From Gammaproteobacteria bacterium (GTDB lineage Bacteria > Pseudomonadota > Gammaproteobacteria > GRL18): a DNA stretch of 59,778 bases. The position numbers and the translations under genes are program-made. Shown piece by piece: positions 44,799-55,103 of the stretch (position 1 is the stretch's first letter; each line of letters opens with the position of its first letter). The stretch is taken from assembly GCA_016744395.1 (NCBI GenBank), contig JADGEK010000021.1, positions 1-59,778 of the forward strand, written 5' to 3'. Under the pieces are notes generated by a model. It saw nothing but the letters and a program-made list of their open reading frames with translations, was not told the DNA's origin and made no database searches.

Positions 44799-46703
44799 AT
44801 GTGTGGAATAGCGGGAATATTTGATTGTTCTTCAAGTCATCAAGGTCGTCGGGATATCAATCCCAAGATACTTGAGGCGATGAATCAGGTTCAAATCCAT
44901 CGAGGACCTGATGATGGTGGTTATTTTATCCAACAGGGAATTGGACTTGCCCATCGACGTCTGTCAATTATTGATATTTCAACAGGACAGCAACCACTTT
45001 TCAGTCAGGACAAGTCTGTAGTGATTGTCTTTAATGGTGAAATTTATAACTTTCGTGATATCCGCGAAATACTTATTCAAAAAGGTTATAAGTTCCAAAC
45101 TCATAGTGATACCGAAGTGATTGTTTGTGCCTGGCAGGAATGGGGTGAGCAATGTGTTAATAAACTACGGGGTATGTTTGCTTTTGCAATCTGGGATACA
45201 AAAAAACAAAGCCTGTTTATTGCTCGCGATCGTATGGGGATTAAACCGCTTTACTATACCTGGCTGGCAAATGGACAGTTTATTTTTGGTTCAGAATTAA
45301 AAGTGCTTATGGCTCACCCCGAGTTTAAAAAAGAACTGGATTTCTATGCAACGGAAGAATATTTTGCTTTAGGCTATGTACCTGAACCTCGTACTATTTA
45401 TAAAAATGTGTTCAAATTACCCCCAGGCTTCTGCATGACACTCAAGTCAGGAATGTCATCGGTCACCCCAGTTCAGTACTGGGATATTCCATTCAAAATG
45501 CTACCCCAAATGGATGAAAAAGAAGCTTCAAGTGAATTGATACGGCGTTTTAAAGAAGCGGTGGATATTCGCATGGTTTCAGAGGTGCCGCTGGGTGCTT
45601 TTCTTTCTGGTGGTGTTGATTCAAGTGCCGTGGTTGCCATGATGGCTGGTTTACAGGATGATCCTGTCAATACCTGTGCCATTGGTTTTGATGTGAAAAA
45701 ATTTGATGAGTCAATATACGCGGCTCAAGTGGCGGAACAATTTAAGACCAATCATCATTTGGATACTGTCGATGATGATGATTTTAGTCTGATTGATAAA
45801 CTGGCCAGTCTATATGATGAGCCTTATGCCGATAGTTCAGCCATGCCGACTTATCGGGTTTGCCAATTAGCACGTAAGCAAGTGACTGTGGCTCTTTCGG
45901 GCGATGGTGGCGATGAAACATTTGCTGGTTATCGACGTTACCGCTGGCATATGAACGAAGAAAGACTTAGGAGCATCTTCCCATCCTCAATACGACCTGG
46001 TTTATTTGGCTTTTTAGGAGCTGCTTATCCTAAAGCGGATTGGGCCCCTAAAATCTTTCGGGCAAAAACGACTTTCCAGGCTCTGGCACGTGATCCTGTG
46101 CATGGCTACTTCCATAACTTCTCAATTTTGACTGATCAACTGAGAAACAGCATTTATAGCCCAAAACTTCAAAGTGAGTTGCAGGGCTATAATGCCATTG
46201 AAGTCTTTAGAAAGCATGCTGAAAATGCACCGACTGATGATCCGCTCTCACTGGTTCAGTATATTGATATGAAAACTTACCTTGCTGGTGACATTTTAAC
46301 GAAAGTAGACAGAGCTAGTATGGCGCACTCACTTGAAGTCCGTGTGCCTATTTTAGATCATGAATTTATAGAATGGACTTCTGGCCTGTCATCAAAAATT
46401 AAACTCAAAGGTCAGGAAGGTAAATATATCTTCAAAAAGTCACTCGAACCCTATTTGACGAATGACATTCTTTATCGGAAGAAAATGGGCTTTGCAGTGC
46501 CACTGGAAAAATGGTTCAGAGGCCCTTTGAAGCAAAGGGTAAAAGAGTCACTTGAAGGTGAATTAATATCAGATTGCGGCCTGTTTAATCAAAAAACCAT
46601 TCACGCAATGGTAGACCAACATCAATCAGGTATGAGAGATCACAGCGCGGCCATATGGTCACTATTAATGTATGAGGCTTTTTTGCGACAGGTTCATGAA
46701 TAG
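44799..46703 (+). CDS. XrtA/PEP-CTERM system amidotransferase (asparagine synthase-like)
   Basis: 634 residues. The N-terminal glutaminase domain begins MCGIAGIF with nucleophile Cys2 and holds RGPDDGGY and FNGEIYNF. The C-terminal synthase domain has the ATP-binding loop FLSGGVDSSAV, LSGDGGDETFAGYRRY and DRASMAHSLEVRVPILDH. Members probably amidate a sugar carboxylate (uronamide) in the polymer, which fits the uronic acid genes downstream. The family assignment is secure; the acceptor is inferred. Confidence 0.93.
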   Translation: MCGIAGIFDCSSSHQGRRDINPKILEAMNQVQIHRGPDDGGYFIQQGIGLAHRRLSIIDISTGQQPLFSQDKSVVIVFNGEIYNFRDIREILIQKGYKFQTHSDTEVIVCAWQEWGEQCVNKLRGMFAFAIWDTKKQSLFIARDRMGIKPLYYTWLANGQFIFGSELKVLMAHPEFKKELDFYATEEYFALGYVPEPRTIYKNVFKLPPGFCMTLKSGMSSVTPVQYWDIPFKMLPQMDEKEASSELIRRFKEAVDIRMVSEVPLGAFLSGGVDSSAVVAMMAGLQDDPVNTCAIGFDVKKFDESIYAAQVAEQFKTNHHLDTVDDDDFSLIDKLASLYDEPYADSSAMPTYRVCQLARKQVTVALSGDGGDETFAGYRRYRWHMNEERLRSIFPSSIRPGLFGFLGAAYPKADWAPKIFRAKTTFQALARDPVHGYFHNFSILTDQLRNSIYSPKLQSELQGYNAIEVFRKHAENAPTDDPLSLVQYIDMKTYLAGDILTKVDRASMAHSLEVRVPILDHEFIEWTSGLSSKIKLKGQEGKYIFKKSLEPYLTNDILYRKKMGFAVPLEKWFRGPLKQRVKESLEGELISDCGLFNQKTIHAMVDQHQSGMRDHSAAIWSLLMYEAFLRQVHE

Positions 46704-46721
46704 TATACCTGTTGACCTTGC

Positions 46722-46768
46722 TAGCTTCTCCGTTTTTCAAAGGGGGACTGAGAGGGTTAGCTCTTAAA
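46722..46768 (+). repeat. Intergenic repeat-like fragment
   Basis: The gap after the amidotransferase gene contains TTTTTCAAAGGGGGACTGAG with flanking CTCC and GAGGG. This resembles dispersed, partly palindromic intergenic sequences I have seen in gammaproteobacterial genomes. No second copy was found in the window, so it is a weak call. Confidence 0.3.
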
Positions 46769-46785
46769 GACTAAGACTAAAAATT

Positions 46786-48000
46786 ATGAAAATTTTACAC
46801 ATACTCGATCATTCAATACCACTACACAGCGGCTATACATTTCGAACCCGCGCCATCCTGGAGCAACAAAAAGCATTAGGCTGGGAAACGTATCACCTGA
46901 CAGGACCCAAGCATAACCATGTTGCCAAACCTGAATCAAGGGAAGAGCTTATTGATAGTTTGAAATTTTATCGCTCAGATGAATTAAACGGTATTTGGAA
47001 TTTTCCAATTATTAATCAATGGTCAGTGGTAAAATCATTACAAAAACGTCTGGATGAAATTATTCCAGAAATTAAGCCTGATATTATTCATGCACATTCA
47101 CCCGCATTAAATGGTCTGGCTGCAGTAAAAGCAGGGAAAAAATATAATATCCCAGTGGTTTATGAAATCAGAGCATTTTGGGAAGATGCAGCAGTTGATC
47201 ATGGCACCAGCAAAGAGTGGGGACTAAGATACCGAATAACCCGTGCATTAGAAACTTATGTCATCAAAAACGCACAGGCAGTGACAACCATATGCGAAGG
47301 TTTGAGAAAAGATATTGTACAAAGAGGTGTGCCTGAAACAAGAGTAACAGTCATCCCCAATGCGGTCGATCTGGATAAGTTTTCAGACAATACAGAGAAG
47401 GATGAAGTATTTGCAGAATCATTAGGGCTAAAAAATGCCATGGTCCTGGGGTTTATAGGCTCTTTTTATGCCTACGAAGGCCTGCCTTTGCTCATTGCAG
47501 CAATGCCTGAAATTTTGAATAAGCAAAAAAATGTTAAACTACTATTAGTGGGTGGTGGTCCCGATGAACAAAAATTAAAACAGAAAATTGATGAACTGAG
47601 ATTAAGCGATAAAGTAATCTTCACAGGTCGCGTACCTCATGAAAAAATACAAGCTTATTATAATCTGGTTGATATTTTTATTTACCCCAGATATCCCATG
47701 CGCTTAACTGAACTTGTTACGCCATTAAAACCACTGGAAGCCATGGCACAAAACAGATTGGTAGTGGCATCTGATGTCGGTGGTCATAAAGAACTCATAC
47801 AAGATGGCAAGAATGGCAAACTTTTTCAGGCAGGAAATTCATCGGCATTAGCTCATGCAGTGCTCACTCTTACAGAGCAAAAAGACCAATGGCAAAGCTT
47901 CCATCAGTCAGGAAAAAAATATGTAGAAGACGAACGAAACTGGCCAACAAGCGTGGCCAGATACCGAACTGTTTATGAAAAGATAGTCAGTTTAACGTAG
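46786..48000 (+). CDS. PEP-CTERM/XrtA system glycosyltransferase (TIGR04063-like)
   Basis: 404 residues, GT4 family. The start KILHILDHSIPLHSGYTFRT is a hallmark of this exosortase A-associated group. HAHSPALNGLAAV and VYEIRAFWEDAAVDHGT lie in the acceptor domain; GSFYAYEGLPLLI, VKLLLVGGGPDE and YPRYPMRLTELVTPLKPLEA in the donor domain. The stop codon lies inside a small palindromic repeat (47996-48018). Confidence 0.92.
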   Translation: MKILHILDHSIPLHSGYTFRTRAILEQQKALGWETYHLTGPKHNHVAKPESREELIDSLKFYRSDELNGIWNFPIINQWSVVKSLQKRLDEIIPEIKPDIIHAHSPALNGLAAVKAGKKYNIPVVYEIRAFWEDAAVDHGTSKEWGLRYRITRALETYVIKNAQAVTTICEGLRKDIVQRGVPETRVTVIPNAVDLDKFSDNTEKDEVFAESLGLKNAMVLGFIGSFYAYEGLPLLIAAMPEILNKQKNVKLLLVGGGPDEQKLKQKIDELRLSDKVIFTGRVPHEKIQAYYNLVDIFIYPRYPMRLTELVTPLKPLEAMAQNRLVVASDVGGHKELIQDGKNGKLFQAGNSSALAHAVLTLTEQKDQWQSFHQSGKKYVEDERNWPTSVARYRTVYEKIVSLT

Positions 48001-48018
48001 GCTCAGTACCAACCTACG
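47996..48018. repeat. REP-like palindromic element (copy A)
   Basis: CGTAGG (47996-48001) and CCTACG (48013-48018) flank CTCAGTACCAA. The core CTCAGTACCAACCTA (48002-48016) recurs exactly at 50880-50894 and, with two changes and inverted, at 55013-55027. It provides the TAG stop of the upstream gene. Confidence 0.6.
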
Positions 48019-48089
48019 CCCTGAAGGAAGTGCCCTTGGGGGTACAACAATATAAAAATATAATCTTTTAGAAATACAATGAGAAAATT

Positions 48090-49442
48090 ATGAAAGTAAC
48101 AATATTTGGAACAGGCTATGTTGGCTTGGTCACAGGAGCCTGCCTATCAGAAGTCGGTCATCACGTTATGTGCGTCGATGTTGATGAAAATAAAATAGAA
48201 GGTCTGAAAAACGGCATTATGCCTATCTACGAGCCAGGGCTGGATTCAATTGTTAAAGAAAACTATGAATCAGGACGATTACTGTTCAGTACAGACATAA
48301 AAGAAGCTGTAGAATTTTCAAATATTCAATTTATTGCTGTTGGTACACCACCTGATGAAGATGGTTCCGCTGACCTTCAATATGTGGTTTCCGTTGCGAA
48401 TAGCATCGGTGAGCATATGACAGGTGATCAAATTGTCATTGATAAATCGACTGTACCCGTTGGAACTGGTGATAAAGTTGCTGCAGCATTGACAGCAAAA
48501 TTAGCGGGTAGAAGTAGCCAACTTCAGTTTCATGTAGTTTCCAACCCTGAATTTTTAAAAGAAGGTTCAGCCGTTAATGACTTTATGAAACCCGATCGCA
48601 TTATTATTGGAACAGATAATGCTGAAGTTGAAAAAATCATTCGTGAACTCTATGCACCATTTAACCGTAATCATGAGCGAATTATTTTTATGGATGTTCG
48701 TTCTGCAGAATTAACTAAATATGCAGCCAATTCACTCTTAGCAACTAAAATCAGCTTTATGAATGAAATTTCTAATCTGGCTGAACGTTTGGGGGCTGAT
48801 ATAGAAAATGTCCGTCTGGGTATTGGTTCTGACCCAAGAATTGGCTATCAATTTATATATCCAGGCTGTGGTTATGGCGGTTCTTGTTTCCCTAAAGATG
48901 TACAGGCTCTTGCCAGAACAGCCAGTGAAGTGGGTTATAATGCCGAATTATTAAATGCCGTTGAGGCAGTTAATTATCGTCAAAAAGAAGTTCTGTTTGA
49001 TAAAATTACCAAACATTTTAATGGTAAAGAAAACCTGAAAGGCAAAACCATTGCTCTATGGGGTCTGGCATTTAAACCCAATACGGATGATATGAGAGAA
49101 GCTTCCAGCCGAACTTTGATGAAATCATTATGGGAAGCTGGTGCCTCAGTGAATGCCTATGATCCAGAATCAATGGAAGAAACACAACGTATCTATGGTA
49201 ATCGTGATGATTTGAAGCTCATGGGAACAAAAGAAGCCTGTCTTAAAAATGCTGACATGCTGGTGATCTGCACAGAATGGAAACAATTCAGAGCCCCAGA
49301 TTTTGATGAAATCAAAGAAACAATCTCAGAAGCCGTTATCTTTGACGGCAGAAACCTCTATGATCCCAAAATAATGAAAGAAAAAGGCTTTGCTTACTAT
49401 GCTATAGGCCGTGGTGATAGTATCAATAAATTTAAGGATTAA
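48090..49442 (+). CDS. ugd: UDP-glucose 6-dehydrogenase
   Basis: 450 residues. Oxidises UDP-glucose to UDP-glucuronate with two NAD. The NAD site is [20 protein letters not shown]; the conserved PIYEPGLD loop and the catalytic Cys266 in [12 protein letters not shown] are present; the C-terminal domain has [15 protein letters not shown]. Together with the UDP-glucuronate epimerase at 49823 it supplies uronic acids. A small peptidase-like gene begins five bases downstream. Confidence 0.95.
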   Translation: MKVTIFGTGYVGLVTGACLSEVGHHVMCVDVDENKIEGLKNGIMPIYEPGLDSIVKENYESGRLLFSTDIKEAVEFSNIQFIAVGTPPDEDGSADLQYVVSVANSIGEHMTGDQIVIDKSTVPVGTGDKVAAALTAKLAGRSSQLQFHVVSNPEFLKEGSAVNDFMKPDRIIIGTDNAEVEKIIRELYAPFNRNHERIIFMDVRSAELTKYAANSLLATKISFMNEISNLAERLGADIENVRLGIGSDPRIGYQFIYPGCGYGGSCFPKDVQALARTASEVGYNAELLNAVEAVNYRQKEVLFDKITKHFNGKENLKGKTIALWGLAFKPNTDDMREASSRTLMKSLWEAGASVNAYDPESMEETQRIYGNRDDLKLMGTKEACLKNADMLVICTEWKQFRAPDFDEIKETISEAVIFDGRNLYDPKIMKEKGFAYYAIGRGDSINKFKD

Positions 49443-49446
49443 TTTA

Positions 49447-49819
<373 letters not shown>

Positions 49820-49822
49820 CCA

Positions 49823-50860
49823 ATGAAAATTTTAGTAACAGGTGTGGCCGGCTTTATAGGCTCAAAATTATCAGAAGAACTCCTGCTTCGTGGTGATGAT
49901 GTTGTCGGAATTGATATTCTTAATGATTATTATGATGTTCACCTAAAAGAGGCGCGTCTAAAACGAATTGATAAAACATTAGTAACCAGCAGCTCATCCA
50001 ATAAGGGGGCCTTCCGTTTTATAAAAATGGATTTGGCCGATCGCCAGGCAATGAAGCAGCTATTTGCAGATGAGCAATTTGATAAAGTGATGAATTTAGC
50101 CGCTCAAGCTGGTGTACGCTATTCTATTGAAAACCCTCTATCCTATATTGATAGTAATATTGTTGGCTTCGCACACATACTGGAAGGTTGCCGCCATAAT
50201 AAAGTCAAGCACCTGGTTTATGCTTCATCCAGCTCTGTTTATGGTTTGAATGAAAGTATGCCTTTTTCAATTCATGATAATGTCGATCACCCCATATCTC
50301 TTTATGCTGCATCAAAGAAATCTGGTGAATTAATGGCTCATACCTATAGTCATTTATATCGATTACCCACAACAGGGCTAAGATTCTTTACCGTCTATGG
50401 TCCATGGGATCGTCCTGATATGGCTTTGCAAAAGTTTGCTAAGGCAATCTTTGAAGACAAGCCCATTGATGTTTACAATTATGGTAAACACCGTAGAGAC
50501 TTTACTTATATTGATGACATCGTTGAAGGTATTATTCGGGTGCTTGATAATGTTGCGGAACCTAATCCTGAGTGGAGTGGTGAAACACCAGATTCAGCAA
50601 CCAGCCCAGCTCCATGGCGTATCTACAATATCGGCAACCAACAACCAGTTGAGCTCATGACCTATATTGAAACATTAGAAAAATATTTAGGAAAATCAGC
50701 TGAAAAAAATCTTTTACCATTACAGCCTGGAGATGTGCCAGATACTTTTGCTGATGTTACCGATTTAGTCAGAGATGTTGATTACAAACCATCTACCAGC
50801 GTTGATGATGGCATTCAAAACTTTGCAGTCTGGTATAAAGATTATTACAACATAAAGTAG
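49823..50860 (+). CDS. UDP-glucuronate 4-epimerase-like NAD-dependent epimerase
   Basis: 345 residues, extended SDR. NAD site [16 protein letters not shown] at the start, YASSSSVYG, and the catalytic Tyr161/Lys165 in [27 protein letters not shown] and [17 protein letters not shown] match UDP-glucuronate epimerases, which make UDP-galacturonate. It acts after ugd in the same operon. Confidence 0.92.
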   Translation: MKILVTGVAGFIGSKLSEELLLRGDDVVGIDILNDYYDVHLKEARLKRIDKTLVTSSSSNKGAFRFIKMDLADRQAMKQLFADEQFDKVMNLAAQAGVRYSIENPLSYIDSNIVGFAHILEGCRHNKVKHLVYASSSSVYGLNESMPFSIHDNVDHPISLYAASKKSGELMAHTYSHLYRLPTTGLRFFTVYGPWDRPDMALQKFAKAIFEDKPIDVYNYGKHRRDFTYIDDIVEGIIRVLDNVAEPNPEWSGETPDSATSPAPWRIYNIGNQQPVELMTYIETLEKYLGKSAEKNLLPLQPGDVPDTFADVTDLVRDVDYKPSTSVDDGIQNFAVWYKDYYNIK

Positions 50861-50894
50861 TTAATGTTGGGTTTTTTGCCTCAGTACCAACCTA
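50861..50894. repeat. REP-like palindromic element (copy B)
   Basis: The gap after the epimerase gene contains TGTTGG and CCAACC arms around a pyrimidine-rich loop and the core CTCAGTACCAACCTA (50880-50894), identical to that of copy A. Confidence 0.6.
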
Positions 50895-50934
50895 TATTGA
50901 CACAAGCATTATAATAAGAATAACTGTTATCTAA

Positions 50935-52146
50935 ATGAAGAAAAAAAGCAATATTTTACCCCGATTGGTTGTGTTCAGCACCTTATTCCCAAATCCTGGA
51001 CAACCCAATGCAGGTGTGTTTATTCGTGAAAGAATGTTCCGGGTAGGTAAGAATGTGCCTCTTATTGTTGTGTCACCGATTGCCTGGTTTCCAGGGCAGT
51101 CCCTTATCAGGCGATTTAAACCACATTTCAGGCCTGAGGCACCATTACAGGAAATACAAGATGGTGTTATGGTCTATCATCCTCGCTTTTTTTCAATCCC
51201 CGTTTTTTTTAAATGGCTGGATGGTTACTTTTTAGCAATAAGTACCTATAGATTAATGAAAAGGTTGAAACAAGAATTTAACTTTAACATCATTGATTCA
51301 CATTTTGCCTATCCAGATGGCTTTGCTGCAACACTATTGGCTAAATGGTTTTCAGTACCCATTACAATTACCTTACGAGGGACAGAAATTCGCCATTCAA
51401 AATCCAGAACAATACGACCATTTCTTGTAAAAGCATTAAATTCTGCATCGAAAATTTTTTCAGTATCGAATTCTTTAAAAAAACATGTGGTTAATCTGGG
51501 CATAGAAAAAAATAAAATAACTGTCGTTGGCAATGGTGTTGATACAGAAAAATTCTACCCACTTGAACAACAGATTATGCGTGAAAAGTTGGGTTTAAAT
51601 AAAACCGAAAAAGTTTTGATTACGGTTGGTGGCCTGGTGGAGCGCAAAGGCTTTCATCGTGTTCTTGAAATAATGCCGCAACTGATAAAAAAGTCTCCAG
51701 AACTAAAATATCTGATAGTTGGCGGACCAAGTGCAGAAGGTGACTGGACTGAAAAACTACAACGCATGGTCAAAGAGCTAAAATTACAGAATTATGTACA
51801 GTTTTTGGGAACAATGCCGCCTGCGCAATTAAAAGAAGTGCTTTCAGCATCAGATGTTTTTATCCTGTCAACACGAAATGAAGGCTGGGCTAATGTGATT
51901 CTGGAGGCTATGGCATGTGGAATACCAGTAGTAGCAACTGATGTTGGTGGTAATGCTGAAGTGATCAACAATGAAGATATAGGTTCTATTGTTCCTTTTG
52001 GTGATAAGCAACAACTAAAAGAATCCATAGAAATATCATTAAAAAAAGATTGGAATAAAGACAATATTGTTGATTATGCACAGGATAATAGCTGGGATAA
52101 CCGGGTAAAAACTTTATTGTCTGAATTTAAAAATTTAACCATTTGA
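50935..52146 (+). CDS. GT4-family glycosyltransferase
   Basis: 403 residues. N-terminal FSTLFPNPGQPNAGVFIRERM is typical of exopolysaccharide GT4 enzymes. DSHFAYPDGFAATLLA, TLRGTEIRHSK, VVGNGVDTEKFYPL and VGGLVERKGFHRVLE follow. The donor loop is LSTRNEGWANVILEAMACG. The sugar specificity cannot be read. There is no good Shine-Dalgarno site before the ATG. It ends 41 bases before the preferred start of the CapK-like gene. Confidence 0.9.
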   Translation: MKKKSNILPRLVVFSTLFPNPGQPNAGVFIRERMFRVGKNVPLIVVSPIAWFPGQSLIRRFKPHFRPEAPLQEIQDGVMVYHPRFFSIPVFFKWLDGYFLAISTYRLMKRLKQEFNFNIIDSHFAYPDGFAATLLAKWFSVPITITLRGTEIRHSKSRTIRPFLVKALNSASKIFSVSNSLKKHVVNLGIEKNKITVVGNGVDTEKFYPLEQQIMREKLGLNKTEKVLITVGGLVERKGFHRVLEIMPQLIKKSPELKYLIVGGPSAEGDWTEKLQRMVKELKLQNYVQFLGTMPPAQLKEVLSASDVFILSTRNEGWANVILEAMACGIPVVATDVGGNAEVINNEDIGSIVPFGDKQQLKESIEISLKKDWNKDNIVDYAQDNSWDNRVKTLLSEFKNLTI

Positions 52147-52187
52147 AAAATACAATCTTGCTGGATAATAAAGGAAATAAGCTGACG

Positions 52188-53543
52188 ATGTTGAATTTAT
52201 ATACTAGATTTATTTCCTCTTTTATTTTCCCTTTGCATGAAAGATTAAAAAAACATAAAACTGTTCAGATCAAAGAGCAAATGAATGAGTCCCAGTGGTG
52301 GTCTCAAAAAGAAATAGAACAATTACAAATTAGTCGATTAAAAAAAATAATAGCCTATTGTTCTTCAAATGTGCCTTATTACAAAGAATTACTTCAGGAA
52401 AGTGAATTAACGGAAGATGATTTTAACCGTATTTCTGATTTACAGAAATTACCTTTTTTGACAAAACCTCGGATTCGAAATAATATTGAAGAAATCAAAT
52501 CAAAAAAAGCAAATGGGCTGGCTCGATTTAATACTGGTGGTTCCAGTGGTGAACCACTAATTTTTTACATTGCTAATGAGCGGGTCAGTCATGATGTTGC
52601 AGCCAAATGGCGTGCTACACAATGGTGGGATGTTGATATTGGTGATAAAGAGCTGGTTATTTGGGGATCACCAATTGAACTGGGTTCCCAGGATTATGTC
52701 CGACTCATACGTGATAAACTGCTTAGAACAAAGTTATTATCTGCTTTTGAAATGTCTGAAGATAAGATTGCTCTTTTCATCAAAGAAATCAAAGCGTTTA
52801 ACCCCAAAATGCTGTTTGGTTATCCTTCTTCTATTTCATTAATTGCTAAATACGCCAACAAGAACAATATTTCATTAAGTCAGTTTGGCATTAAAGTTGT
52901 TTTTGTCACCTCTGAAAGGCTTTACGATGAACAAAGGGATATCATCTCATCTGTTTTTGGCTGTCCTGTCGCCAATGGCTATGGTGGTCGTGATGCTGGA
53001 TTTATTGCCCACCAGTGCTCTGAAGGCGGTATGCATATTACTGCTGAAGATATTATTGTTGAAATTGTTGATGCAGAAGGTAAAGTGTTGCCTCATGGGC
53101 AAAGCGGTGAAGTCGTTGTTACACATCTGGCGACAAAAGATTTTCCCTTTATTCGATATAAAACAGGTGATGTTGCAATTTTATCTGATAAGCAGTGCAG
53201 TTGTGGTCGAGGTTTACCATTAATAGAAGAGATTCAAGGTAGGACAACTGACTTTATTGTTGCAACCGATGGAACCATAATGCATGGCCTTGCACTCATC
53301 TATGTTTTAAGAGATTTACAGGGAATGGAAAACTTTAAAATTACTCAAGAAAATATACATAACACGACTGTTCAGTTAATCACCAATGATTTGTATGACA
53401 GAATAAATGATCAGGAAATCATAAAAACATTTAAAATACGTCTTGGCCAGAGTGTTAATATAAAAATTGAGCATGTAGACAAGTTAGCCTCAGAAAAATC
53501 AGGAAAATTTCGCTATGTAGTTAGTAAAGTTAAACTGAATTAA
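52188..53543 (+). CDS. CapK/phenylacetate-CoA ligase-like adenylate-forming protein
   Basis: About 451 residues. A PaaK/CapK relative of the adenylate-forming family. The ATP loop is FNTGGSSGEPLIFY; NGYGGRDAGFIAHQC and FPFIRYKTGDVAIL are later motifs, and a CSCGRGLPLIEEIQGR block follows. CapK-type proteins occur in capsule and EPS loci, where they may activate an acid for transfer onto the polymer; substrate unknown. ATG 52188 is preferred because AAGGA lies 12 bases upstream and the protein then begins like its relatives; a TTG at 52143 overlaps the previous stop. Confidence 0.85.
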   Translation: MLNLYTRFISSFIFPLHERLKKHKTVQIKEQMNESQWWSQKEIEQLQISRLKKIIAYCSSNVPYYKELLQESELTEDDFNRISDLQKLPFLTKPRIRNNIEEIKSKKANGLARFNTGGSSGEPLIFYIANERVSHDVAAKWRATQWWDVDIGDKELVIWGSPIELGSQDYVRLIRDKLLRTKLLSAFEMSEDKIALFIKEIKAFNPKMLFGYPSSISLIAKYANKNNISLSQFGIKVVFVTSERLYDEQRDIISSVFGCPVANGYGGRDAGFIAHQCSEGGMHITAEDIIVEIVDAEGKVLPHGQSGEVVVTHLATKDFPFIRYKTGDVAILSDKQCSCGRGLPLIEEIQGRTTDFIVATDGTIMHGLALIYVLRDLQGMENFKITQENIHNTTVQLITNDLYDRINDQEIIKTFKIRLGQSVNIKIEHVDKLASEKSGKFRYVVSKVKLN

Positions 53544-53594
53544 AATATTATATATTGAATACCTAGGCTATCAGTCTTTAAATTGAGAAGTTGA

Positions 53595-54908
53595 ATGAGA
53601 GATCTTGTTTTATTATTAGCTATTGTTGCAACAATTCCTATTGTATTAAAAAAACCTTGGACTGGATTATTAGTCTTAGCCTGGTTAGGTTATATGAGTC
53701 CTCACAGACTTGCTTATGGCTTTGCTATGACCGCGCCATGGGTCTTTTTTATGGTTCTTGTTTTGTTCATTGGTTTATTGTCTTTACCCAAGGAAGAAAG
53801 AGGGAAAATCACTTTCACCATAGAGGTTAAAATATTACTGGTCTTTATTGTCTGGATGTTAATTACAACTGTTTTTTCCGTTCATAGTGCTGCTGCATGG
53901 CAGCAATGGGACAAAGTATGGAAAATCCAATTAATTATTTTTTTAAGTTTACTGTTAATTAATAATAGAGAACGAATTAATGCATTAATCTGGACGATTG
54001 TGCTTTCATTAGGATTTTACGGATTTAAAGGAGGGATCTTTACCTTGATGACTGCTGGGTCATACCGCGTACAAGGTCCCTCACATACTTTTATTGGAGG
54101 GAATAATGAAATAGGTCTGGCGCTATTAATTACAATCCCACTTATGCGCTACCTACAACTAGAGACAGATAAGTATTATGTAAAACTTGCCTTAAATGTT
54201 ATGATTTTTTTGACATTTATTGCTGTTTTGGGAACTCATTCCAGGGGAGCTCTTGTGGCTGCAGTGGTAATGGGAGTATTCCTTATTCTAAAAAGTCGAA
54301 AAAGATTCTTTTTAACGATCCTCAGTGTGCTGCTTATTGTTGGTACTATATCATTCGCACCACAAAAATGGTTTGACAGAATGAATACGATTGAAACCTA
54401 TGAGGAGGATGGCTCTGCGATGGGACGAATAAATGCCTGGTGGATGGCCTATAATCTTGCAAATGATCGTGTTTTAGGAGCAGGATATGAAGCCTTTCAG
54501 TACGATATGTTTTTACTATATGCACCTTTCCCTGATTCAGTACATGATGCTCATAGTATTTACTTTGAAATTCTGGCGGAACATGGATATATTGGTTTGA
54601 CAATTTTTCTTACTTTGTGGCTTGTTTCCTGGTTAAGTGCACAACAGGTGATAAAAAGGACAAAAATTAATAAAGAACTGTTCTGGATGAGGGATTTAGC
54701 AAGTATGCTTCAAGTGAGTATGCTGGCCTATGCTGCTGGAGGAATTTTTTTAGGACTGGCTTATTTTGATTTACCATATCATTTAATTGCCCTGGTCATA
54801 ATACTTAAAACATTGTTAAACGCAGAAAATGAAAAAAAAATGGAGGAAAAAAGTACTACTTCTACTACTGAAAAAGAGACAGTTAAATATAAACTGCTAG
54901 ATAACTGA
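53595..54908 (+). CDS. Exosortase A system-associated O-glycosylation ligase / O-antigen ligase-like membrane protein
   Basis: 437 residues with about 10-12 membrane segments. The Wzy/WaaL-type periplasmic region lies at about 280-330 (GRINAWWMAYNLANDRVLGAG ... HDAHSIYFEILAEHGYIGL), with the conserved HSIYFE-type motif and His. SPHRLAYGFAMTAPW near residue 35 is typical of the exosortase-associated subgroup. It could polymerise repeat units or attach glycan to protein. It is the last gene of the long operon. Confidence 0.88.
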   Translation: MRDLVLLLAIVATIPIVLKKPWTGLLVLAWLGYMSPHRLAYGFAMTAPWVFFMVLVLFIGLLSLPKEERGKITFTIEVKILLVFIVWMLITTVFSVHSAAAWQQWDKVWKIQLIIFLSLLLINNRERINALIWTIVLSLGFYGFKGGIFTLMTAGSYRVQGPSHTFIGGNNEIGLALLITIPLMRYLQLETDKYYVKLALNVMIFLTFIAVLGTHSRGALVAAVVMGVFLILKSRKRFFLTILSVLLIVGTISFAPQKWFDRMNTIETYEEDGSAMGRINAWWMAYNLANDRVLGAGYEAFQYDMFLLYAPFPDSVHDAHSIYFEILAEHGYIGLTIFLTLWLVSWLSAQQVIKRTKINKELFWMRDLASMLQVSMLAYAAGGIFLGLAYFDLPYHLIALVIILKTLLNAENEKKMEEKSTTSTTEKETVKYKLLDN

Positions 54909-55009
54909 ACTTCGGCAGAAGTGTTCAATTGAAAGTTCAGACACCTTGAACTGATAGATAATGCCTTGACAGCAAATCAAATGCTGCTTTTAAGATCACT
55001 TTTATCAGA

Positions 55010-55045
55010 GCGTAGGTTGGAGCTGAGGAACGAAGCTCAACGCTG
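55010..55045. repeat. REP-like palindromic element (copy C)
   Basis: TAGGTTGGAGCTGAG (55013-55027) is the inverse of the copies A/B core with two changes. With the following GAACGAAGCTCAACG it forms an imperfect hairpin (GGAGCT ... AGCTC). It sits between the convergent operon ends at 54908 and 55104 and might also help termination. Confidence 0.55.
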
Positions 55046-55103
55046 GATTCAATTTGAGTAGAAATATTGGTCTCAAATTAAAAATCCAGGGTGAGTGTAT
55101 GAT